DNA from: Afifella marina DSM 2698
Lineage (GTDB): Bacteria; Pseudomonadota; Alphaproteobacteria; Rhizobiales; Afifellaceae
Length of the DNA: 64,000 bases
Assembly: GCF_900102695.1 (NCBI RefSeq)
Contig: NZ_FMVW01000001.1
Coordinates: 186,001-250,000 of the forward strand
Reading direction: 5' to 3'
The position numbers and the translations under genes were made by a program. Numbering within the stretch: the stretch's first letter is position 1; every line of letters starts with the position of its first letter. Positions 29,419-39,995 of this stretch are shown here, one piece after another. The notes under the pieces were generated by a model. It was not told where the DNA came from and did not search any database. It saw only the letters and a list, made by a program, of their open reading frames with translations.

Positions 29419-30513
29419 TTGTTCAGAGCTCTTTGTCTCGTCTCCACCCTGGCGATCGTCGCTGCCTCCGGCAGTCCGGCCTTCGCGCAGGACGAGGAGA
29501 AGGTCGTCAACGTCTACAATTGGTCGGACTATATCGACGAATCCATCCTCGAAGACTTCACCAAGGAAACCGGCATCAAGGTCGTCTACGACGTCTACGA
29601 TTCCAACGAGATCCTGGAAACCAAGCTTCTCTCCGGCGGCACCGGCTATGATGTCGTCCTGCCGTCCGCCTCGCCGTTTCTCGCCCGCGAGATCCAGGCC
29701 GGCGCCATGCAGAAGCTCGACAAGTCGAAGCTCCCCAATCTCAGCCATGTCTGGGACACGATCGCCGAGCGGGTATCGAAATACGATCCCGACAACGAAT
29801 ATTCGGTCAATTACATGTGGGGCACGACCGGCATCGGCTACAATGTCGATATGATCAACGAGCGCATGCCCGACGCGCCGGTCAACTCCTGGGATATGAT
29901 CTTCGATCCCGACGTCATCTCGAAGTTTCAGGATTGCGGCGTCTATATGCTCGACGCGCCGACGGAGATGATCCCGGCCGCCCTCAACTATCTCGGTCTC
30001 GACCCGAATTCGACGAAGCCGGACGACATCGACAAGGCGGAAGAGTTGTTGAAGTCCGTGCGCCCCTACATTCAGAAGTTCCACTCCTCCGCCTATATCG
30101 ATTCTCTCGCCAACGGCGACATCTGCATGGCCGTCGGCTGGTCGGGCGATGTCTTCCAGGCGATCGATGCGGAGGCCGAAGGGATCAACGTCAAATACGT
30201 GATCCCGAAGGAGGGCGCGCAGATGTGGTTCGATCAGATGTCGATCCCGGCCGACGCGCCGCATCCCGACAACGCCCATGCCTTCATCAATTACATCCTG
30301 CGTCCCGATGTCATCGCCAAGGCGTCGAACTATGTCTTCTATGCCAACGGCAACAAGGATTCGCAGCAATATCTCGATGAAGAGATCATCGGCGATCCGG
30401 CGATCTATCCGCCGAAGGACGTGATGGACAAGCTCTACACGGTCGACCCGTACAATCCGAAGGCGCAGCGGCTCATCACGCGGGCCTGGACGAGCGTCAA
30501 GACCGGGCAGTAA
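29419..30513 (+). CDS. potF: Polyamine ABC importer, periplasmic binding protein (PotF-like)
   Basis: 364 aa from TTG 29419, chosen because ggggagg lies five bases upstream and the product then starts directly with a Sec signal peptide (FRALCLVSTLAIVAASGSPAFAQ). The mature part begins VVNVYNWSDYIDES, the hallmark of PotD/PotF proteins, with substrate-site residues in VGWSGDVFQA and the WFDQMSIPADAPH segment as in PotF. Binds putrescine or spermidine-like amines. Followed by a hairpin, which may give it higher expression than the rest of the operon. Confidence 0.9.
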   Translation: MFRALCLVSTLAIVAASGSPAFAQDEEKVVNVYNWSDYIDESILEDFTKETGIKVVYDVYDSNEILETKLLSGGTGYDVVLPSASPFLAREIQAGAMQKLDKSKLPNLSHVWDTIAERVSKYDPDNEYSVNYMWGTTGIGYNVDMINERMPDAPVNSWDMIFDPDVISKFQDCGVYMLDAPTEMIPAALNYLGLDPNSTKPDDIDKAEELLKSVRPYIQKFHSSAYIDSLANGDICMAVGWSGDVFQAIDAEAEGINVKYVIPKEGAQMWFDQMSIPADAPHPDNAHAFINYILRPDVIAKASNYVFYANGNKDSQQYLDEEIIGDPAIYPPKDVMDKLYTVDPYNPKAQRLITRAWTSVKTGQ

Positions 30514-30526
30514 GAGGCCGCAAATT

Positions 30527-30551
30527 GGCCGGGCAGGCATTCTGCCCGGCC
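30527..30551 (+). terminator. Attenuating hairpin between potF and potG
   Basis: A perfect 10-bp stem (ggccgggcag / ctgcccggcc) with a 5-base loop, followed by tttaa, 14 bp after the potF stop. It looks like a partial intrinsic terminator or an mRNA stabiliser, a common arrangement after periplasmic binding protein genes. Confidence 0.7.
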
Positions 30552-30573
30552 TTTAACGAGGGAAGGGTTACGT

Positions 30574-31731
30574 ATGGCCAAAATGCTCGGGCCCGTGAGG
30601 CGCGCTTTTCAGCCGTGGAACGATCCGAGTCAGCCACCCTTCATCGAATTCAGGAACGTCACCAAACGCTTCGGCGATTTCACCGCCGTCGACAATCAGT
30701 CGATCACCGTCTACGAGCGCGAATTCTACGCCCTGCTCGGGCCGTCCGGTTGCGGCAAGACCACCTTGTTGCGGATGCTGGCCGGCTTCGAAGAACCGAG
30801 CGAGGGCGAGATTTTTCTGGATGGCCGGCCTTTGACCGGGGTGCCGCCGCACAAGCGCCCCGTCAACATGATGTTCCAGTCCTACGCGCTCTTCCCGCAT
30901 ATGAACGTCGCCGACAACATCGCCTTCGGCTTGAAGCAGGAGGGGATGGCGAAGGCCGATATCGCGGTGCGCGTCGAAGAGATGCTGCGCCTCGTCAAAT
31001 TGCAGGATTTCGCCCGCCGCAAGCCGGCGCAATTGTCCGGCGGCCAGCAGCAGCGTGTGGCGCTTGCCCGTGCGCTCGCCAAGCGCCCGAAGGTGCTGCT
31101 TCTCGACGAGCCGCTCGGCGCGCTCGACAAGAAGCTGCGCGAGGAGACGCAGTTCGAGCTGACCGATTTGCAGGAGAGCCTGGGTCTCACCTTCCTCATC
31201 GTCACGCACGATCAGGAGGAGGCGATGACCATGGCCGACCGCATCGCCGTCATGGACCATGGCCGCGTCATCCAGGTGGCGACGCCCGCCGTCATCTATG
31301 AGGCGCCGGCCTCCCGCTACATCGCCGATTTCGTCGGCGACGTGAACATTTTCGAAGGCCGCATCGCGCATCTGGAAAATGGCGGCCTGACCATGACGAC
31401 GGCCGCCGGTTTCACCGTCGAGGTGGCGGAGATGCCGCAAGGCGTGGCCCGCCCGCAGGCCGGCGAGACGATCTGGTTCGCCATCCGCCCCGAAAAGATG
31501 GTGATCAGCCATGAGCGGCCGCCAAACGCCACCACCAATGTCATCGAAGGCGAAGTCTGGGATATCGGTTATCTCGGCGATGTCTCGATCTACAACATCA
31601 AGCTCGATTCCGGCGACGTGGTGCGTGCGACGCGGCTCAACGCCTCGCGCGAAGTGGAGCGTCCGCTCACCTGGGAGGATCGCGTCTTCCTCTCCTGGCG
31701 GCCGGACGCCGGCACCGTTCTGGTACGATAG
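30574..31731 (+). CDS. potG: Polyamine ABC importer, ATP-binding protein (PotG-like)
   Basis: 385 aa. An N-terminal ~22-residue extension precedes the ABC domain: Walker A GPSGCGKTT, signature LSGGQQQRVALA, Walker B LLLLDEPLGALD and H-loop THDQEEA, then a C-terminal TOBE domain (~residues 295-380). Length and extension match PotG rather than MalK-type ATPases. Start ATG 30574 follows gggaaggg. Powers putrescine-type uptake with PotFHI. Confidence 0.93.
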   Translation: MAKMLGPVRRAFQPWNDPSQPPFIEFRNVTKRFGDFTAVDNQSITVYEREFYALLGPSGCGKTTLLRMLAGFEEPSEGEIFLDGRPLTGVPPHKRPVNMMFQSYALFPHMNVADNIAFGLKQEGMAKADIAVRVEEMLRLVKLQDFARRKPAQLSGGQQQRVALARALAKRPKVLLLDEPLGALDKKLREETQFELTDLQESLGLTFLIVTHDQEEAMTMADRIAVMDHGRVIQVATPAVIYEAPASRYIADFVGDVNIFEGRIAHLENGGLTMTTAAGFTVEVAEMPQGVARPQAGETIWFAIRPEKMVISHERPPNATTNVIEGEVWDIGYLGDVSIYNIKLDSGDVVRATRLNASREVERPLTWEDRVFLSWRPDAGTVLVR

Positions 31732-31740
31732 GGGGTCGGC

Positions 31741-32634
31741 GTGCACGCTTTGCGCAGCTTTTTCGCCCGCCGCGTCGTCATCGCCATTCCCTATCTGTGG
31801 CTCGCCGTCTTCTTTCTGGCGCCGTTTCTGATCGTCCTGAAGATCTCGTTTTCAGCGACCGCGATCGCCATGCCGCCCTACGCACCGGTCTTCGACGGGC
31901 TGGCGAACCTGTGGGAGAGGGTGCAGGACCTCTCCTTCGACAATTACGTCTGGCTGACGGAGGATGCGCTTTACATCAAAGCCTATCTTTCCTCGGTCAA
32001 GATCGCGCTCATTTCGACCGTGATCACGCTCCTCATCGGCTATCCTCTGGCGCTTGCGATGGCGCGCGCGCCGGACCGCATTCGTCCGCTCCTCTTGATG
32101 GCGATCATCCTGCCGTTTTGGACGTCGTTTCTGATCCGCGTCTATGCCTGGATCGGCATCCTGAAGCCCGAGGGGCTATTGAACCAGCTGCTTCTGTCGC
32201 TCGGCGTCATCGACCAGCCCCTCACCATCATCAACACCAATTGGGCGGTCTATATCGGCATCGTCTATTCCTACCTGCCCTTCATGGTGCTGCCGCTCTA
32301 CGCCACCCTGGAGAAGATGGATTACCGGCTGATCGAGGCCGCGAACGATCTCGGTGCGACGCCGCTCGGGGCTTTTTGGAAGATCACCGTGCCTTTGTCG
32401 GTGCCCGGCATTCTGGCGGGATCGCTGCTCGTCTTCATTCCGGCCGTGGGGGAATTCGTCATCCCGGATCTTCTCGGTGGCTCCGACACCTTGATGATCG
32501 GGCGCACCCTCTGGGTCGAGTTCTTCTACAACCGCGACTGGCCGGTCGCGAGCGCGGTCGCGATCGTGCTCCTGCTCCTCCTCGTCGTGCCGATCGTCAT
32601 TTTCCAGAAGATGCAGCAGAGGGCGTCGAGCTGA
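31741..32634 (+). CDS. potH: Polyamine ABC importer, permease (PotH-like)
   Basis: 297 aa from GTG 31741, with aggggg about five bases upstream and 9 bp after potG. Six predicted membrane segments and the EAA loop EAANDLGATPLGAFWKITVPLS. It has the long periplasmic loop after segment 1 typical of PotB/PotH. Its stop shares a base with the potI ATG. Confidence 0.93.
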   Translation: MHALRSFFARRVVIAIPYLWLAVFFLAPFLIVLKISFSATAIAMPPYAPVFDGLANLWERVQDLSFDNYVWLTEDALYIKAYLSSVKIALISTVITLLIGYPLALAMARAPDRIRPLLLMAIILPFWTSFLIRVYAWIGILKPEGLLNQLLLSLGVIDQPLTIINTNWAVYIGIVYSYLPFMVLPLYATLEKMDYRLIEAANDLGATPLGAFWKITVPLSVPGILAGSLLVFIPAVGEFVIPDLLGGSDTLMIGRTLWVEFFYNRDWPVASAVAIVLLLLLVVPIVIFQKMQQRASS

Positions 32635-33425
32635 TGCGCCGCTTCACCTCCTTCAATCTGGTCGCGCTCGTCTTCGGCCTCGCCTTCCTCTATCTGCCGA
32701 TCCTCATTCTGATCATCTATTCCTTCAACGCCTCGCGCATCGTCACCGTCTGGGGCGGTTTTTCCACGCGCTGGTATGTCGAGCTCATGCACAATGAGAG
32801 CATTCTCGATGCGGCCTGGGTGACGTTGCGTGTCGGGCTCCTGTCGGCCTCAGTGGCGACCGTTCTCGGCACGCTTGCAGCCCTCGCGCTCGTGCGCGGT
32901 GGGCGGTTTTGGGGGCGCACGCTCTTTTCCGGCATGGTCTTCGCGCCCCTCGTCATGCCGGAGGTGATCACCGGTCTGTCGCTCCTGCTGCTCTTCGTGG
33001 CGATCAATTTCGATCGCGGCTTCTGGACGGTGACGATCGCGCACATCACCTTTTCGATGTGCTTCGTCGCCGTCGTCGTGCAGTCGCGGCTCCTCTCCTT
33101 CGACCGCTCCCTGGAAGAGGCGGCGCTCGATCTCGGGGCGACGCCGGTGAAGACCTTCTTTGCCGTCACGCTGCCTTTGATCGCGCCGGCCGTCATTGCC
33201 GGCTGGATGCTCGCCTTCTCGCTCTCGCTCGACGATCTCGTCATTGCGAGTTTCACGACGGGCCCGGGCGCAACCACCTTGCCGATGAAGATCTACAGCC
33301 AGGTTCGGCGCGGCGTGACGCCCGAAATCAACGCGGTCTGCACCATCCTCGTGGCGCTGGTGACGCTGGGGGTGCTGACGGCTTCGATCCTCGGCAAGGC
33401 CCGCTCACCGGCGCGGACACCTTAA
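32634..33425 (+). CDS. potI: Polyamine ABC importer, permease (PotI-like)
   Basis: 263 aa from ATG 32634, one base of overlap with potH (TGATG). Six membrane segments, and the EAA loop EEAALDLGATPVKTFFAVTLPL. The segment LPILILIIYSFNASR near the N-terminus is typical of PotC/PotI. Last gene of the four-gene importer and convergent with the AsmA gene 20 bp away. Confidence 0.93.
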   Translation: MRRFTSFNLVALVFGLAFLYLPILILIIYSFNASRIVTVWGGFSTRWYVELMHNESILDAAWVTLRVGLLSASVATVLGTLAALALVRGGRFWGRTLFSGMVFAPLVMPEVITGLSLLLLFVAINFDRGFWTVTIAHITFSMCFVAVVVQSRLLSFDRSLEEAALDLGATPVKTFFAVTLPLIAPAVIAGWMLAFSLSLDDLVIASFTTGPGATTLPMKIYSQVRRGVTPEINAVCTILVALVTLGVLTASILGKARSPARTP

Positions 33426-33445
33426 GCCACGGTCAGTGACGCTCC

Positions 33446-35191
33446 TCAATTCGAGGCGGGCGCACGCGATGTCAGTTCGGGGCTTGCCAAAGTGCCGATG
33501 ATTTCGATCGGCATCGCCGGCTGATCCGTCTTCGGCGTGAGCGTCCCGGACAGATCGAGGCGGCGGTCATGAAGGCCGATCTCACCGGTAAGCGCTGCGG
33601 TGTAGCGGGATGTCTCGACGAGGCCATCGGTGAGTTCACCCTGCCCGTCGGCGAAGGTGAGGCCCGCTTTGAGCAGCGTGAAAGGCGTGCTTGCGGTCGC
33701 GTTGAGAAGCGGCTGCGCCCCGCCTTCAGGCGCCTTGGCGGCCGCGTCCAGATCGACATAGGGCAGGCGGCCGTTCTTGGCGTCGACGGTGAGACGCCCG
33801 GTCGCGGCCTGCAGCATGGCGCCGACATCTTCGCCGGAGCCGGCCAGTTCGACCATGATATCCGCCGTCCCCTCGATCGGCGCGGTGCCGAGCATGGAGG
33901 TGAGGCCGGCGGTCTTGAGCTCGTGCGCGCGCAAGGCGGTCTGCAGACGCGGCAGGCCTTCATCCACATCGAGGGTGATGTTGCCGCTGAGATGCCCGCC
34001 ATAAAGCTCCGCCTCGCCGATCGTCAGAAGGGCATGGCCGTTCTGGACGAGAAGGGAGGCCCCGACCCGCTGCAGGCGGGCCGCATCGACCCGAACCTCG
34101 CCGGCCGAGACGCGAAGATCGGCCTTGAAATCGTCGAGCCAGCCGGTGGTGAGGCGGGTTTTGAGGATCTCCGGCGCCGCGCCGTCGTCGACGCGGAAGA
34201 GATGATGCAGGACCGGCGTCGTATCGAAGGAGGGGAAGGCGAGCGTTCCGGACACGGACGGCGTGCCGGTGAAATCGAGCCGCAAGGCGCCCTTTCCCGA
34301 AACGCCGTTCAGATTGAGGGTGGCGTCGGAAAACGTCGCCATATTGCCGGCGATGTCGGCGTCGCTGTCGAGGCGAATGGTCTGGAAGGGCGAGGCTTCG
34401 GCATAATGGCTGCTGAACCAGGAGAGGACGTTGGGCGCGTCTTCGAGGTTGAGGGCGAGCCGGCCGAGGAGATGCGGATCGCGCGGGTCGCGCACGGTCC
34501 CGCTGAAGGAGGCGTTGAGGCTTTTTGCCTGCACATCGAGATTGAGCGTCGTTTCGCCGGCCCGAATGAAGCGGTAGGGCTGCTGGGCGGAGGCGGTGAT
34601 ACGCATCTCTTCGCCGTGCCGCACGAAGCGGCCGGAAACCTCGATGGGTTTTCTGACGCTGTCCCATTGCAGATTGAGGTTGACCTTGGAGAAGACCTCG
34701 CGGCGTCCGGTCTGCTCGTCGCTGTAGACGATGCGACCGTTCTGGATGACGAAGGAGCCGAGGCGCACATCGCCGGCAAAGGCCAGTTGCAGTGCGGCGG
34801 CACTCGTGTCGAAATCCCAGCTCTCCGCCCCATCGGCGGCGCGTCGCAGCGAAATCACGGGAGAGACGATGGTGAAATCCTCGATTTCGACCTCGCCGAT
34901 GAGAAGCGGCAGGAGGCGCACCGAGGCTTTGAGGAAGGCCATCTGGACGAAAGGCGTGTCGTCGCCAGGAGGTCCGGCGATTTCCACGTCCTTGAGCTTG
35001 ACGCTGAGGCGCGGCAGGAGCGTGATGACGGCTTCGCCTTCGAGCGAGACTTCCCGCCCGGTCCAGGCCGATATCTGCTCGGCGACCCGACGCTTGACGT
35101 CTTCGGGCGAGACGAGTTGGCTAGCGAGGAATGCCAGCCCGCCCACGATTATGACCAGGAGGCCGAGGGCGATAAGCAGCCGCCGCATCAT
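33446..35191 (-). CDS. AsmA family protein
   Basis: 581 aa. One N-terminal membrane anchor ([20 protein letters not shown]), then the AsmA N-terminal domain ([25 protein letters not shown] begins it) and a long beta-rich region ending in the AsmA C-terminal signature ([22 protein letters not shown]). Expected in the inner membrane with the bulk in the periplasm; relatives form bridge-like grooves for phospholipid transport or affect outer membrane assembly. Stands alone between two convergent or divergent operons. Confidence 0.88.
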   Translation of the reverse strand: MMRRLLIALGLLVIIVGGLAFLASQLVSPEDVKRRVAEQISAWTGREVSLEGEAVITLLPRLSVKLKDVEIAGPPGDDTPFVQMAFLKASVRLLPLLIGEVEIEDFTIVSPVISLRRAADGAESWDFDTSAAALQLAFAGDVRLGSFVIQNGRIVYSDEQTGRREVFSKVNLNLQWDSVRKPIEVSGRFVRHGEEMRITASAQQPYRFIRAGETTLNLDVQAKSLNASFSGTVRDPRDPHLLGRLALNLEDAPNVLSWFSSHYAEASPFQTIRLDSDADIAGNMATFSDATLNLNGVSGKGALRLDFTGTPSVSGTLAFPSFDTTPVLHHLFRVDDGAAPEILKTRLTTGWLDDFKADLRVSAGEVRVDAARLQRVGASLLVQNGHALLTIGEAELYGGHLSGNITLDVDEGLPRLQTALRAHELKTAGLTSMLGTAPIEGTADIMVELAGSGEDVGAMLQAATGRLTVDAKNGRLPYVDLDAAAKAPEGGAQPLLNATASTPFTLLKAGLTFADGQGELTDGLVETSRYTAALTGEIGLHDRRLDLSGTLTPKTDQPAMPIEIIGTLASPELTSRAPASN

Positions 35192-35319
35192 GGGAACCTA
35201 TCTCCGTTGTCATCGCGATAGGGGCTTTGCCGCCCGAAGGCAAGGCGCTTGGGGCTTTCTGCACGCCTTCCTGCGTGAGGCAAGACCGCCCTTACAGAAC
35301 ACGAGCCGAGGAAACGCTG

Positions 35320-37278
<1,959 letters not shown>

Positions 37279-37302
37279 GAAATCGGGGGAGTTGGGCGAA
37301 CG

Positions 37303-37971
37303 TCAGAAGACGCGGCGCAATTCGGCGTTCGCCTTTATCATGTACATCAAGGTCTCGCCTTCCGTGCGCACGGCACGCAGATGGCCGGCTGCCAGGTCGA
37401 CCGTCTTGAAGCGGGCGTACTGCACTTTGGTGGCCGACAGCGCGGTCGCATAGGCAAGCTCGAACAGGCTCTTGCCCTTGTTGGGGCCGCTGTCGACGAC
37501 CTTGCTTCCTTCCTTCGAGCTCGGGCTGTCCTTGTTAAGCTCGCTGTGGCTCGGTGCGTTCGGTCCGCACAGTTTTGGCGAGCCGAGCGCCCAGGTGCCG
37601 CTGACGATATCTGCGGGCAAGGTCGCAAGCGTCTGGTCCCAGACGGGGATCGGCGCCTCATCCACATGCAATTCGATCCAGTTCGAATGCGCGTAGAAGT
37701 CCTGCGTCGTATGGAGGAGGGCGCCGAACGCGGCGAGTGCGGGATCTCCGTACTTGTCACCGATCGTGTCGATGAGGTTCCATTCCTCGCCGATATGCTG
37801 GATGCCGCCGGGAAAATCGCAATTGTCGAAATGCACGTAGCTTTTCGTCTGCAGCAGATCTTGCGCCATATTGGCGAGAACCACATAGCCGAGTTGCTGT
37901 TGATCGAGGACGCCGTCATTGGCCTCTTCGGTCAGTTGAGCATGATAGTTGATGTCGAATTTCACGGTCAT
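37303..37971 (-). CDS. Het-C / zinc-dependent phospholipase C-like protein in a RiPP operon
   Basis: 222 aa, no signal peptide. The segment GALLHTTQDFYAHSNWIEL (residues 84-101) is the Het-C/zinc phospholipase core, with His87, Asp91, His95 and Glu100 as likely metal ligands; His10, His47 and Asp49 may complete the site. SHSELNKDSP near 141-150 also matches Het-C proteins. Members of this superfamily bind zinc, some cleaving phosphate esters, but the role of most is unknown. It lies 39 bp after the radical SAM gene on the same strand, so it may process, activate or respond to the modified peptide. That link is inference. Confidence 0.72.
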   Translation of the reverse strand: MTVKFDINYHAQLTEEANDGVLDQQQLGYVVLANMAQDLLQTKSYVHFDNCDFPGGIQHIGEEWNLIDTIGDKYGDPALAAFGALLHTTQDFYAHSNWIELHVDEAPIPVWDQTLATLPADIVSGTWALGSPKLCGPNAPSHSELNKDSPSSKEGSKVVDSGPNKGKSLFELAYATALSATKVQYARFKTVDLAAGHLRAVRTEGETLMYMIKANAELRRVF

Positions 37972-38010
37972 GGGTTTGGCCTTTCCGCGGGCGGTGGTCC
38001 TGGAGCGTGC

Positions 38011-39417
38011 TCAGGCGAAAAAAGGCCCGCCGCAATGTGGGTCCTTGGCGTAGTAGCTGCCGGTGGCGTTGAACGAATCCACGAAGCAAGAGGTGCGGCA
38101 GGCATAGAGCTTGGAGCAGCGCGCGCATTCCGGATCGATCAGCGCGGGTGCCACCGTGCGCTCACGCAGCGCCGCGAACGCGTCCCCGTTCCAGATCGCT
38201 TTCAGCCCGGCCTCGAAGACGTTGCCGTAGGTGAAGTCCTTCACGCCATGCATCTTGTCGCAGACGGACACATCGCCGGTCGGAAAGATCGACATACCCA
38301 TATTGATGCCGCCGCAAGGATACCAGTCGTCCTCGCTCCATTTGCGGCTCGTGTCCTTGGGGGGATGAATGCGGCAGAGAGCGGCGTAATCGTCGCGTTT
38401 CTTCGCCACCTTCTGGCGCACTTGCGCGAGCTCTTCGTCCGTGACGTTCGTTTCTGAATTGGCGCCGGAATGGATGGCGCCGGTTTCCATGTAGGAGATG
38501 CCGATCTCCGCAACGCCGAGCGTGACGAGAAGGTCGATCATCGTCTCGACGCCGTGTTGTGTCTTGGGGGTCAGCACGCTCTTCACGATGACCTTGATGC
38601 CGGCGTCGGTCAGATAGTGGATGGCGTTGAGCACGCGCTGGAACTGCCCGCGCGAGCGCGTCACCGCGTCGTGGAGCTCTGCCGTCGGCGCGTCGAAGGA
38701 AATCGTGATCTCCTCCATCCCCGCTTGGGCGAGGCGTTGCGCGATCCTCTGATCCGAGCCGATCACCGTGCCATTGCTGGTGATCGTCGGGATCATGCCG
38801 CGGCTGAGGCCGTGCTCGATGACCTCCAGCCAGCCCTTGAAGAGAGTGGGTTCGCCGCCGGTGAGGCCGAGGAATACGACACCCCAATCCGCCGCCTCGT
38901 CGACCACCTCCATACACTTCGTCAGGTCCCAGCGCGGGTCTCCCTTTTGCCGGAGATCCTGATAGCAATAGGTGCAGTCGAAATTGCATTTGAAGGTCAG
39001 CGTGATGTTGATGCCTGCGGGCACCGGCCATTGCCCATGCATGGCGCTCGCGATGACCGCGTCGTTTCCTGGATAGAGAAAGCTCTTCGGTTCGAAGCGC
39101 GGTTTGACATGCAGATCAGGCCGCGCCCCTCTGACAGGCAGGTCGTCCTCCGTCAGGAACATCCGGTTCTGCTCGATGAGCCGGAGCACCTGCGATCGCG
39201 CGTTCGCAGGGGAAAGCCCGAATGTCTCTCCGTACAGAAAGGCGATCTCGGCGGAAGTCATCTGGCCGTGGCAGAGCGACAGAAAGAACGCGTGTGAGGG
39301 ATGGATCATCCGAATGAGCGAAGGATGATAGCCATGTGCCAGCGCGTAGCCTTGCATAGGTTTCAGCCGCACATTGTCCTTCAGGACAGGAACGGAGTGC
39401 TTCGCTTCAACGCCCAT
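38011..39417 (-). CDS. Peptide-modifying radical SAM/SPASM enzyme with N-terminal PqqD-like domain
   Basis: 468 aa; start ATG 39417 has gggaggagg upstream. Residues ~8-92 look like a PqqD-type RiPP recognition element. The radical SAM core has Cys144, Cys148 and Cys151 (CNFDCTYC) for the SAM-bound [4Fe-4S] cluster and GGEP at 187-190. The C-terminus fits the SPASM rule exactly: Cys368-X12-Gly-X4-Cys386, then Cys431-X2-Cys434-X5-Cys440-X3-Cys444 and Cys462, enough for two more clusters. Enzymes of this build install thioether or carbon-carbon links in ribosomal peptides. The Cys-rich peptide encoded 107 bp upstream is the obvious substrate. The exact reaction is not predictable by eye. Confidence 0.88.
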   Translation of the reverse strand: MGVEAKHSVPVLKDNVRLKPMQGYALAHGYHPSLIRMIHPSHAFFLSLCHGQMTSAEIAFLYGETFGLSPANARSQVLRLIEQNRMFLTEDDLPVRGARPDLHVKPRFEPKSFLYPGNDAVIASAMHGQWPVPAGINITLTFKCNFDCTYCYQDLRQKGDPRWDLTKCMEVVDEAADWGVVFLGLTGGEPTLFKGWLEVIEHGLSRGMIPTITSNGTVIGSDQRIAQRLAQAGMEEITISFDAPTAELHDAVTRSRGQFQRVLNAIHYLTDAGIKVIVKSVLTPKTQHGVETMIDLLVTLGVAEIGISYMETGAIHSGANSETNVTDEELAQVRQKVAKKRDDYAALCRIHPPKDTSRKWSEDDWYPCGGINMGMSIFPTGDVSVCDKMHGVKDFTYGNVFEAGLKAIWNGDAFAALRERTVAPALIDPECARCSKLYACRTSCFVDSFNATGSYYAKDPHCGGPFFA

Positions 39418-39488
39418 TGTGGCCTCCTCCCGGCGTGTGAATTGGGCCCGTCTTCGCCGCTCGAAAGGCGGCGTTAGGCGGAGAAAGA

Positions 39489-39515
39489 TCCGGCGCCCGG
39501 GGAACGGACGCCGGA
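39489..39515 (-). terminator. Hairpin between peptide and maturase genes
   Basis: On the minus strand an 11-bp stem (tccggcgtccg / cgggcgccgga, one G-U pair) with a 5-base loop lies 9 bp after the peptide stop and is followed by tctttctcc. It should act as a partial terminator or 3'-end protector, giving more peptide than enzyme mRNA. Confidence 0.65.
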
Positions 39516-39524
39516 CGCTTCATG

Positions 39525-39710
39525 TCAAAGCGGTTGCACCTGAATGCAGGTGGAAAGGACGTTCCAGCAGCCGGGATCGCAGCCGACGGCTTCCTTTCCA
39601 GTCTCCAGGTTCTTGGCGCGGGCCTCCGCCCGGTCCGCTTCCTCGCGCAACTGCTTGGCGAGGCCACGCAAATAGTCAGGCTGATGCAGATGTCCGGCTT
39701 CAGTTGCCAT
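39525..39710 (-). CDS. Candidate RiPP precursor peptide, Cys-rich C-terminus
   Basis: 61 aa from ATG 39710, with a strong gaggagg eight bases upstream. Residues 1-43 look like a leader: a charged amphipathic helix (DYLRGLAKQLREEADRAEAR) ending near ETGKEAVG. The last 18 residues, CDPGCWNVLSTCIQVQPL, hold all three cysteines (44, 48, 55) and the only Trp (49) and form the likely core. No GG cleavage site, signal peptide or membrane segment. First gene of a three-gene operon with a PqqD-like/SPASM radical SAM enzyme and a Het-C-like protein. I do not recognise it as a member of a named RiPP class. Confidence 0.78.
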   Translation of the reverse strand: MATEAGHLHQPDYLRGLAKQLREEADRAEARAKNLETGKEAVGCDPGCWNVLSTCIQVQPL

Positions 39711-39722
39711 AATGACTTCCTC

Positions 39723-39746
39723 CTCGTGTGCGTGACGCAACACGAG
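39723..39746. promoter_or_regulatory. Inverted repeat touching the peptide gene ribosome binding site
   Basis: Arms CTCGTGT (39723-39729) and ACACGAG (39740-39746) flank an inner GCGT/ACGC pair, nearly symmetric over 24 bp. In the mRNA the last three bases of the hairpin are the first three of the gaggagg ribosome binding site. It could be a 5' hairpin that tunes translation or stability, or an operator over the start of transcription. Confidence 0.6.
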
Positions 39747-39882
39747 AATAACGTTCTAAATTAGAAGCAGAGTCAAGTTGAAATACTCAATAATAAATAC
39801 CTGCAAAGAATAGATCTCCGCTCTTATTGGAAATGAACGTACAATAATTCAATATTTACATTTTTATACAAAGCGGGCGCCG
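39747..39882 (-). promoter_or_regulatory. AT-rich upstream region of the RiPP operon
   Basis: About 135 bp of roughly 70% A+T by eye, in a window that is otherwise above 60% G+C. A candidate minus-strand promoter is TTGACT (39771-39776) and GTTATT (39747-39752) with an 18-bp spacer, placing transcription start in or near the inverted repeat. The rest of the gap to exoD (39883-39995) is of normal composition and holds no gene I can support. Confidence 0.45.
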
Positions 39883-39995
39883 GGCCGGAGATGTTGATTG
39901 GCGTCGGTTTCGGTCGCGTGGATGTGTGGTTGCTAATTGAACAGCGGGATCAGAAGAACGGGTCGCCGGCAGGCGCTCGTGCGTGACCTTGCCTG

